5,981 nt of DNA from Clostridia bacterium (GTDB lineage: Bacteria; Bacillota; Clostridia; Lutisporales; Lutisporaceae): positions 1-5,981 of the forward strand of contig JAQSYB010000128.1 in the NCBI GenBank assembly GCA_029256365.1, written 5' to 3'. The notes under the pieces are model-generated. The model searched no databases. It was not told where the DNA came from and saw only the letters and a program-made list of their open reading frames with translations. Every line of letters starts with the position of its first letter. Within the stretch, counting starts at the first letter, position 1. The position numbers and the translations under genes were made by a program. Positions 1 through 5,366 of the stretch are shown here, piece by piece.

Positions 1-303
1 GCAGAAAAAGGCGGAATCATGGGCTTGAATGTAGAAAGCTTTTTTCTGAATGAGGGAGAGCCTACCGCATTAAGTACAATTGGAGATATGCTAAGGCATC
101 TTAAGCATATTAGAAACATAGGCGGTATTGACGTAATGGCAATTGGAACAGACTTCGACGGTACAATGCACAGCTGCGAAATTGCCAATATAGGAGAAAT
201 GGATAGATTGGCCTCGGCCTTGAAGCAAAATGGATTCAAGGAGGAAGAAATAGACAAGGTTTTCTACAAGAATGCACTACGGGTAATAGAAGAAGTTTTA
301 TAA
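1..303 (+). CDS. Membrane-type dipeptidase (peptidase family M19), C-terminal part
   Basis: This is the last 100 residues of a zinc-dependent dipeptidase of the renal dipeptidase (M19) family, which hydrolyses dipeptides and in bacteria is usually cytoplasmic. The reading frame is open from base 1, so the start and the metal-binding N-terminal part lie outside the window; family members are about 310-400 residues. The diagnostic motif is IGTDFDG (codons 142-162), a hallmark of the family near the active site; GGIMGLN at bases 10-30 matches the usual GG(I/V)(I/M)G(I/L)N strand. The C-terminal helix ending KNALRVIEEVL resembles the family's typical ending (NxLRV). The stop is TAA at 301-303. 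The next gene is convergent, 24 bp away, and no terminator with a T-run is seen between them. Family assignment is secure; substrate specificity cannot be read. Confidence 0.9.
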   Translation, partial: AEKGGIMGLNVESFFLNEGEPTALSTIGDMLRHLKHIRNIGGIDVMAIGTDFDGTMHSCEIANIGEMDRLASALKQNGFKEEEIDKVFYKNALRVIEEVL

Positions 304-327
304 GTCAATGATTTTACAGTATACACT

Positions 328-717
328 TTATAGCGTGTGATTACTTATGACGCTATCCCATTGCAGCACTGTATTTGCAGCGCTTATAAGAGATTGTATA
401 CGAAAAGGTTTTATAATGTAATCCTTGGCTCCCAAGCTCAATGCATGCAGGATCAGACTGCTGCAGCTTTCGCTGCTGATCATGATAATGTTTGCATTGG
501 GATGTTTGGAAAGGATAGCCCTAAGAGCTTCTATACCGTTCATAAAGGGCATATTGATATCTAGGGCAACCAGATCAGGCAAGTGTGTATCAAAGGCTGC
601 GCAAGCTTCATAGCCAGTACAAGCCTCTGCTGCAACAGTAAAGCCAAGCTCTGTAAAAATTGTATTGAGGGTTTTTCTCATCATGGCGGAATCATCTGCT
701 ATAAGCACTCTTGGCAT
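328..717 (-). CDS. Single-domain CheY-like response regulator
   Basis: A 129-residue protein made of only a receiver domain, with no DNA-binding or enzymatic output domain. Counting from the ATG at 717, the acidic pair is Asp8-Asp9, the phosphoacceptor is Asp53 (in LVALDINMP), the switch Ser is Ser81 (IIMISSE) and the conserved Lys is Lys103 (YIIKPF), with Tyr100 at the aromatic switch position. All catalytic receiver residues are present, so it should accept phosphate from a histidine kinase and act by protein contact, like CheY or Spo0F. The frame extends to a GTG at 726, but that codon is part of the Shine-Dalgarno AGAGGTG (730-724), which sits 6 nt before the ATG at 717; the ATG is therefore the start. 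A long inverted repeat lies directly upstream. No chemotaxis gene is adjacent, so a flagellar role is not implied. Confidence 0.9.
   Translation of the reverse strand: MPRVLIADDSAMMRKTLNTIFTELGFTVAAEACTGYEACAAFDTHLPDLVALDINMPFMNGIEALRAILSKHPNANIIMISSESCSSLILHALSLGAKDYIIKPFRIQSLISAANTVLQWDSVISNHTL
330..356. other. Small inverted repeat at convergent gene ends
   Basis: A perfect 7-bp inverted repeat (ATAGCGT, 330-336, and ACGCTAT, 350-356, loop 13 nt) lies in the last codons of the response regulator, where it meets the dipeptidase gene. Neither side carries a T-run, so it is not a standard intrinsic terminator. It may be only a weak RNA 3' structure or chance. Confidence 0.25.
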
Positions 718-728
718 TTCGAACACCT

Positions 729-765
729 CTATAATCTAATATGACTTGTCCATATTAGATTATAG
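729..765 (-). promoter_or_regulatory. 15-bp inverted repeat with embedded -10 box, upstream of the response regulator
   Basis: Bases 729-743 and 751-765 are perfect reverse complements (15 bp, 7-nt spacer). On - the outer part reads TATAAT (764-759), an ideal -10 box, although the -35 at the right distance (GCATAA, 787-782) is poor. Transcription from this box would begin inside the spacer, about 35 nt before the ATG, so the element would work as a DNA operator covering the -10 and start site. If transcription instead begins further upstream, the RNA would form a hairpin that takes in the first two bases of the Shine-Dalgarno AGAGGTG. Either way it is placed to control the receiver gene. The inverted repeat is seen directly; the promoter and operator roles are inferred. 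Confidence 0.6.
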
Positions 766-825
766 TCAGAGAAAGATGGTTTTATGCCTAATAATAAGAG
801 GAAGTTAAATATAAATTGCAATAAG

Positions 826-856
826 AACCAGCGTGCATCAATCACTCTGGTTTTTT
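826..856 (+). terminator. Intrinsic terminator without an adjacent upstream + gene
   Basis: The stem AACCAG (826-831) pairs with CTGGTT (847-852). After one C/T mismatch, GTG (833-835) pairs with CAC (843-845), closing a 7-nt loop. A run of six T (851-856) follows on +. The - strand has no matching T-run, so it works only on +. The nearest + gene upstream is the dipeptidase, ending at 303, with the antisense response regulator between. It may end dipeptidase read-through, end an unannotated small RNA, or insulate the HD gene. Confidence 0.7.
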
Positions 857-942
857 GTATCGTAAAATGCAAAGGGGATTTATTTTTCAAATATTACACA
901 ATAATAATAGAATACAAATGAACAAGTTTGGAGTGGATGCAA

Positions 943-1584
943 ATGACAGATTTGAACAAAACCTTTGAGGAATTTGATAAACACCTCATGGAAGATGATG
1001 TACCCTCAGGATTTTTTAATGAGCTGCTCAAGGAAGGCAGTCTCAATAAGGTTTACCCCTTTACAATGCTTGGAGAATTGGTAAAAACACCTCAATCAGT
1101 ACAGCATCACCCGGAAGGAAATGTGTGGATTCACACCATGATGGTTGTAGACAGAGCTGCAATTCACAGAAAAGAAAGCGGAAGTCCAAGAACATTTATG
1201 TGGGCTGCGCTTCTGCATGATTTGGGCAAGCCTGATACCACCAAGGTTAGAAAAGGAAAGATTACAGCATATGACCACGATAAGCTTGGAGAAAAGCTGG
1301 TGGTAAAATTTCTAACTGCTTTGACAGATGATAAGGATTTTATTGATGCAGTAGCAAAAATGGTAAGATGGCACATGCAGACTTTATTTGTAGTCAAGGA
1401 TATGCCCTTTGCTGATGTAGATACCATGCTGCAGCAGGTAAAACTGGAGGAAATAGCATTGCTTTCTTTATGTGACAGACTGGGCAGAGGTGAAATGACT
1501 GAGCAAAAGGAAGCAGAAGAACGAGGAAGCATAAAACAATTTATTGAGAAGTCGAAATTAAGATTGAATAATGGAAAAAAATAG
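943..1584 (+). CDS. HD-domain protein (putative metal-dependent phosphohydrolase)
   Basis: A 213-residue soluble protein with a complete HD phosphohydrolase signature: His64 (WIHT), His92-Asp93 (LLHDLGKP), His112 (YDHD), His144 (RWHMQ) and Asp178 (LCDRLGR). The block HPEGNVWIHT followed by AALLHDLGKPDTT closely resembles the HD domain fused to bacterial CCA-adding tRNA nucleotidyltransferases, but no nucleotidyltransferase head is present and nothing upstream encodes one. Such domains bind divalent metal and commonly act on phosphomonoesters or 2',3'-cyclic phosphates; the substrate here is unknown. The frame extends upstream to TTG at 928 and ATG at 937, but GGAG (930-933) lies 9 nt before the ATG at 943 and only 3 nt before 937, so 943 is preferred. 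The C-terminus is Lys/Glu-rich and helical. The histidine kinase gene follows 69 bp later on the same strand with no terminator between, so cotranscription is possible. No convincing promoter was found upstream. Confidence 0.85.
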   Translation: MTDLNKTFEEFDKHLMEDDVPSGFFNELLKEGSLNKVYPFTMLGELVKTPQSVQHHPEGNVWIHTMMVVDRAAIHRKESGSPRTFMWAALLHDLGKPDTTKVRKGKITAYDHDKLGEKLVVKFLTALTDDKDFIDAVAKMVRWHMQTLFVVKDMPFADVDTMLQQVKLEEIALLSLCDRLGRGEMTEQKEAEERGSIKQFIEKSKLRLNNGKK

Positions 1585-1590
1585 GGAAAC

Positions 1591-1597
1591 AAGGAGG
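1591..1597 (+). promoter_or_regulatory. Consensus Shine-Dalgarno with no start codon
   Basis: AAGGAGG lies 7 nt after the HD gene stop (1582-1584), but no ATG, GTG or TTG follows at 5-12 nt. The next candidates, TTG at 1614 and GTG at 1621, are 16 and 23 nt away. The kinase has its own site (AGGGGG at 1641-1646). It may be a remnant of a lost gene start or chance. Confidence 0.35.
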
Positions 1598-1653
1598 ATT
1601 TAATCAATAAATATTGAATTGTGTTATTACTGGAAAACAAAGGGGGCACACAA

Positions 1654-3291
1654 ATGAGAAGATTAACTAGATTGTTGACAAAAATAAGACAAGCCCTAAA
1701 CGTTATCCCTGATAAATACATTCTGGAAATTCAAAAGGAAATCCTCAATACAAATGTAAATCGTTTTAAAGCTTTATCAATGCTCTTGATTGTTATGAAT
1801 ATTCTTATGTTGACGATAGATTTAACGGTATATTATCCAAGATGGAGCGGTAATGTGGCATATGTGAATCTTTTTTATGCCCATATTTCTGTATTACTAG
1901 AAAGAGGCCTATATTTATTTGGAATTGAATGGATTAAAAGTAAGAAATGCAATTTAACATTCAAGGCAAAGAAATTATTAATGCTATATAATTGCATTAT
2001 TCCGTTGCTATGGTGCTCTTATTTAAGCATTAATGCTTTGAGCATACATGGACAAATCTCAGCCTTTATTATAGGCAGCTTTTCAATTGCATCAACGATT
2101 CTTATGCTGCCGAAACAAAGCTTGCTTATTTTTAGTGTAAACTCGTTCATTTTTGGATTTGCGCTATATTTTATACCTGCAGTGCAAATAGGATATTTCA
2201 GTAATGTGATCAATATATTGTTTGTATTCACTTTTGCCTTGCTGCTTTCACATATAAACATCTTTATGTATTACAAAAACTTCACAAACAAAAAAACCAT
2301 TCAGCTTCAGGCGAAAGAATTAGAAAGCTCGAAAGAAAGACTGGATGAAATGGTAAAGACTAGGACCGAAGAGCTAATAAGAGCAAATGAGAACTTGATA
2401 AAGGAAATGGGAATGCGGCATGAAATTGAAATGCAGTCCATAAAAACAAGGCTCATGTATGAAGAGAATACCATGCTTCTCAAAGAAATAAAGGAATATG
2501 AAGAGCTGCGAAACGTGTTCTTTGCGAATCTATCTCATGAGCTGCGTACCCCCTTAAATGTAATATTTTCTGCTCAGCAAATGATGAATTTTGTTATTAG
2601 CAAGCAAACCTGTTACGATTGTAAGAACCAAATAAGCAAGTACAATAAAATCGTGAAGCAGAATTGTCATAGGTTGATAAGACTCATTGGAAATCTAATA
2701 GATATTACGAAAATCGATGCCATGTATTTTGAAATAAATAAGAAAAACTGTGATATTGTCAATCTGATTGATAACATCACACAATCTGTTGCAGAATATA
2801 TTAAGGACAAGAACTTAGAGCTTTGTTTTGATACCGAAATAGAAGAAAAAATCATTGCATGTGATCCGGACATGATTGAAAGAATTATACTAAACTTGCT
2901 TTCAAATGCGGTGAAATTTACCCCAATGAATGGTCAAATCCATGTGAATATGAGACAGGTTCAAGACCATGTTGTGATTTCTGTAAAGGATACAGGAATA
3001 GGTATTTCCAAAGAGTTGCAAATGTTGGTATTTGAGCGTTTCATACAAGCAGATAAGTCCATGACAAGAAACAGAGAGGGAAGCGGTATCGGATTATCCC
3101 TGGTAAAGTCACTGGTTGATTTGCACCAGGGGCGAATATCCCTACTAAGTGAACCTGGCAAAGGAAGTGAATTTATCATAGAACTTCCGGATGAGCTAAT
3201 CCCATTTGAGGATGAAGTTGCCTGTGCTTATGAATATAATGATGAGAATATTGATAGAATACACATAGAATTTTCGGATATCTATTCCTAG
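1654..3291 (+). CDS. Membrane-bound sensor histidine kinase (orphan)
   Basis: A 545-residue kinase. A short basic N-terminus precedes about six hydrophobic segments (near residues 40-60, 70-91, 107-128, 135-152, 156-174 and 183-207), leaving little extracellular sequence. Residues about 215-290 are charged, helical and probably coiled coil. The HisKA domain carries His295 in NLSHELRTPLNVI. The HATPase_c domain has the N-box with Asn414 and Asn418 (NLLSNAVKFT), the G1 box DTGIGI starting at Asp446, an F-box VFERF, and the G2 box G476-S-G-I-G480-L. All catalytic motifs are intact, so ATP-dependent autophosphorylation is expected. The signal is unknown; the architecture suggests sensing in or near the membrane. 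ATG 1654 is chosen over an upstream in-frame GTG (1621) because AGGGGG (1641-1646) lies 7 nt before it. No response regulator is adjacent on this strand; the divergent CheY-like gene at 328-717 is the closest candidate. A Cys-x2-Cys pair (320, 323) lies in the segment between the two HisKA helices. Confidence 0.93.
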   Translation: MRRLTRLLTKIRQALNVIPDKYILEIQKEILNTNVNRFKALSMLLIVMNILMLTIDLTVYYPRWSGNVAYVNLFYAHISVLLERGLYLFGIEWIKSKKCNLTFKAKKLLMLYNCIIPLLWCSYLSINALSIHGQISAFIIGSFSIASTILMLPKQSLLIFSVNSFIFGFALYFIPAVQIGYFSNVINILFVFTFALLLSHINIFMYYKNFTNKKTIQLQAKELESSKERLDEMVKTRTEELIRANENLIKEMGMRHEIEMQSIKTRLMYEENTMLLKEIKEYEELRNVFFANLSHELRTPLNVIFSAQQMMNFVISKQTCYDCKNQISKYNKIVKQNCHRLIRLIGNLIDITKIDAMYFEINKKNCDIVNLIDNITQSVAEYIKDKNLELCFDTEIEEKIIACDPDMIERIILNLLSNAVKFTPMNGQIHVNMRQVQDHVVISVKDTGIGISKELQMLVFERFIQADKSMTRNREGSGIGLSLVKSLVDLHQGRISLLSEPGKGSEFIIELPDELIPFEDEVACAYEYNDENIDRIHIEFSDIYS

Positions 3292-3304
3292 TGTAGTAAA
3301 AAAT

Positions 3305-3333
3305 AAAAAGTATGCTTCACGGCATACTTTTTT
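3305..3333. terminator. Bidirectional intrinsic terminator between convergent genes
   Basis: An 11-bp perfect stem (3305-3315 with 3322-3332) closes a 6-nt loop (3316-3321). The stem has a G/C-containing core (GTATGC/GCATAC) with A-tracts on one side and T-tracts on the other, so each strand ends in a T-run. It starts 13 bp after the kinase stop, and its far end includes the first base of the TAA stop of the convergent OmpA-like gene (3332-3334 on +). It serves both transcripts. Confidence 0.9.
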
Positions 3334-3889
3334 ATCTATTTACGAAAAAAACATCTACTCTACGATTTAACTTACGATTTTCAAGTGAGGAGTTATCCTT
3401 TAGGGGCTTGTCCGAACCATTTGCTATGACTGTAAATCTTTCTGAGCTGATACCCCTGCTTTTCATATAATCAACAATAGCTTGGGCTCTGAGCAAAGAC
3501 AAGTTATAGTTTATGGATTTTTGCTTTTGGTTTGTAGGAAAAAGTGTAGCACAATTTCCTTCCACTTGTATTCCGATATTGTCATACTGTAATGCAATGT
3601 CAGAAAAACCATTTAAAGCATCGTAAAACTGCTTATTCAAGCTTGTCATATTCGCTTCAAAGAATACAGCAACTCGCTGATCCTTCCAGGGTTCCTCTTC
3701 TTCCACTATTACGGGTGGAGGTTCCGGTGTAGTTGCTTGTTGCTGCTCATCATTGCTAGGCTTGCTATAGTCATCATACTTAGGGACATTGTTGTTAATA
3801 GAGCCACCTAAGGCTATAAAAAAGATTATAAAAGCGCAAAGCATCAGTATAACTATTTTCCCTTTTTTGGTAAGCTTGTATTTTATCAT
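3332..3889 (-). CDS. Membrane-anchored OmpA/MotB-family C-terminal domain protein
   Basis: A 185-residue protein. A basic N-terminus (MIKYKLTKKGK) is followed by one TM segment (about residues 12-30), an acidic and Pro-rich linker (about 32-70, including PEPPP and a run of Glu), and an OmpA-type domain (about 72-185). The domain shows NLSLLRAQAIVDYM (129-142), a GI turn (146-147) and the ending NRKLNRRVDVFF (171-182), typical of non-covalent peptidoglycan-binding domains. It should face the cell wall with a short cytoplasmic tail. At the position of the usual TD motif it has C-A (113-114), so the ligand-binding Asp may be missing, while the RA arginine (Arg134) remains. The frame also opens at ATG 3904, just 2 nt after the upstream gene's stop, but that start lacks a Shine-Dalgarno; GGAAGTG before ATG 3889 makes the latter more likely. 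It is the second gene of a two-gene operon. No MotA/ExbB-type partner is visible, so a motor role is not supported. Confidence 0.82.
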   Translation of the reverse strand: MIKYKLTKKGKIVILMLCAFIIFFIALGGSINNNVPKYDDYSKPSNDEQQQATTPEPPPVIVEEEEPWKDQRVAVFFEANMTSLNKQFYDALNGFSDIALQYDNIGIQVEGNCATLFPTNQKQKSINYNLSLLRAQAIVDYMKSRGISSERFTVIANGSDKPLKDNSSLENRKLNRRVDVFFVNR

Positions 3890-3906
3890 AAATACACTTC
3901 CCATTA

Positions 3907-4581
3907 CTACTTTGATTTATTTTCGATAAACTCGATGATATTCTCGATCTTTTGTACTTCAAACTCTATATCTGCTTTTTGACTTGCTCCTAATTTTTGC
4001 TTTTCTTCTATGATTCTATTATGATAAGCAATTCTCTCATTGAGCTTGCGTATCTGCTTCTCATTAGATGCTACAATTTCATCAACATTGTTTGCGAAGT
4101 CCTCAGAATACCTGTTTAGAACTTCCAGTCTCCTGTTACCATCTTTTAGTAAGCAAATAATATCCAACTGTGAAGCGGATATTAGACTAATGATAGACTG
4201 TCTTTTTACTTCTGCCGGTAAGTTAGCAGGCAGAGCTTTAATAAAGTTCTCTATCAAATAAACAGTATTTGTTTCTTTGGTTTCCAATCCAAATTTTTCG
4301 AAGATTTCTTTGACAGGTAGTTTTTCCATAGGAGCTTTTTCAGCGCGGTCATGAATATCACCAAGCTCACTATTATCACTACTCAATTTAACCTCCGAGG
4401 TTATTGCAGCGTCATTGTCAAACATATTAAAATCCTCTTCTTTATCAGATTTTAAAATAGGTTCTATTAAGCCCAAACGTTCTAGTAATGGTTTCTTGTT
4501 TTTTCCATCCAACCCCTTGTCATTTGGAAAAAATGACTTGTCCGGAATAACATTAACTTCAGAATTAAGTTTTTTAGCCAT
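3907..4581 (-). CDS. Soluble coiled-coil protein of unknown function, cotranscribed with the OmpA-like gene
   Basis: A 224-residue protein that I do not recognise. It has no signal peptide or TM segment. Residues 1-85 are polar, probably disordered, and acidic around 44-82. Residues about 88-160 look like a compact helical domain (PVKEIFEKFGLE, then FIKALPANLPAEVKR, then LLKDGNRRLEVL). Residues about 160-224 are almost wholly helical with heptad-like spacing of Ile and Leu (EKQIRKLNERI, QKIENIIEFIE), suggesting a coiled coil and oligomerisation. The start is firm: GGGGGAGG (4596-4589) lies 7 nt before the ATG. The stop is 2-17 nt before the start of the OmpA-like gene, depending on that gene's start, so the two are an operon. 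A strong promoter lies about 110 bp upstream. A cytoplasmic partner or scaffold for the wall-binding membrane protein is a plausible inference, not something the sequence shows. Confidence 0.8.
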   Translation of the reverse strand: MAKKLNSEVNVIPDKSFFPNDKGLDGKNKKPLLERLGLIEPILKSDKEEDFNMFDNDAAITSEVKLSSDNSELGDIHDRAEKAPMEKLPVKEIFEKFGLETKETNTVYLIENFIKALPANLPAEVKRQSIISLISASQLDIICLLKDGNRRLEVLNRYSEDFANNVDEIVASNEKQIRKLNERIAYHNRIIEEKQKLGASQKADIEFEVQKIENIIEFIENKSK

Positions 4582-4692
4582 GAGTTTTCCTCCCCCTAAC
4601 AGAATGTGGCAGCGTAGAGTAAGAATTTTTCTTATGTTTCAAAAAATACAGTTATAAAGTCAAAAAAAGCAGATTAATGCATTATTATTAAT

Positions 4693-4721
4693 ATTATAAC
4701 AGCAAAAATGGTTTCTTCCAA
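4693..4721 (-). promoter_or_regulatory. Sigma-A-type promoter of the coiled-coil/OmpA operon
   Basis: On - the -35 is TTGGAA (4721-4716) and the -10 is a perfect TATAAT (4698-4693). The spacer is exactly 17 bp, and TGT just before the -10 gives an extended TGn element. The expected start near 4686 leaves a leader of about 105 nt. No riboswitch fold was recognised in the leader. Confidence 0.75.
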
Positions 4722-5247
4722 CAATTTTATCAGGAAATATGTAAAATACCTTAGTATTTTTTGAAAAACACATAGAAATTTGTATAATTTTCTCAAAATT
4801 TAATCCTAGAGTATCATAATTACGGCCTTAAGTCCTATTTACTAATCTTTAGGCTATTATTAAAAAGTCTTTATCCCTTTTCACATCTAAGTCATTTGGC
4901 AGTCAAAAATGTGCTTTGGGGATGCTGTTCCATAATATCTAGTATTTCAACATGCTTGATAATATATTCTCTTGATGTAAGCAGATCCATTTTAGGTTCA
5001 ACTTTTTACAAAAAAGTATAGTCCAGCATATTATAGTTCATCTGTTTTAGGGAGGCTTTAAAGCATAGATTGCATGGTAAAGATCTAGATAGTCTTTTTA
5101 TAAAGCAATGAAGCTGCATCATGTCAAAGGCCATTCTCCCGTTTTTATGACATTTCGTTATTTTATTCGACGTTATAGTATAATTTCCTTTATTTTGCGA
5201 TAGTAATTTATTTCATAATTCTGAAAATATCCCGGCGATGCAGCTCC
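4722..5247. other. AT-rich intergenic region without a convincing gene
   Basis: About 520 bp separate the operon promoter from the palindrome before the WG-repeat gene. No frame combines adequate length, a ribosome-binding site and a recognisable protein. Two AT-rich hairpins occur: 4743-4749 with 4754-4760 (7 bp, 4-nt loop, followed by two more T on +), and 5001-5007 with 5011-5017 (7 bp, 3-nt loop). The first could be a weak + terminator. Two small open stretches lie in one frame on -: ATG 5134 to TAA 5006 (42 aa) and ATG 4990 to TGA 4892 (32 aa). Neither has a well-spaced Shine-Dalgarno. They might be remnants of one decayed gene or chance. TATAAT at 5179-5184 on + lacks a good -35. Confidence 0.5.
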
Positions 5248-5267
5248 AATATGAGCATGCTCATATT
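5248..5267. promoter_or_regulatory. Perfect 20-bp palindrome, candidate operator
   Basis: The half-site AATATGAGCA is followed immediately by its exact reverse complement TGCTCATATT. It lies 99 bp before the WG-repeat gene's ATG and just upstream of weak promoter-like sequence (TTGTAC at 5271, AT-rich around 5293-5299). With no spacer it would form a poor RNA hairpin, so a binding site for a dimeric transcription factor is more likely. The regulator is not known. Confidence 0.5.
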
Positions 5268-5366
5268 ACTTTGTACATATATTGTGAGTTTGATAAATAG
5301 GGACAGGTAAAGGCTGCATATATTTAATTAGTGCAGAATCTAGTTTGATTGAAATGAGGTGTCGAA

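Noticed and set aside
711..735. TTGGCA and TATAAT on + as a promoter for a small RNA ending at the 826-856 terminator
   Set aside because: The spacer is only 13 bp, too short for a normal promoter; the TATAAT is the mirror copy created by the inverted repeat.
865..927. Promoter of the HD gene (TAGAAT near 908)
   Set aside because: The -35 at proper spacing is poor and the region is simply AT-rich, so no promoter could be supported.
1164..1721. Long open frame (185 codons) on the - strand across the HD gene and into the kinase gene
   Set aside because: It lies antisense to the HD gene, which has a full H-HD-H-H-D signature, and reads Ser/Phe/Cys-rich with no recognisable domain.
3332..4581. 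Zorya-like or flagellar stator-like motor system
   Set aside because: The OmpA/MotB-type domain is present, but no MotA/ZorA-type multi-TM partner, helicase or nuclease gene is in the window.
5043..5111. + strand stretch reading FREALKHRLHGKDLDSLFIKQ, possible transposase remnant
   Set aside because: Only about 22 codons long, bounded by stops, no terminal inverted repeats nearby, and no confident match to a transposase family.
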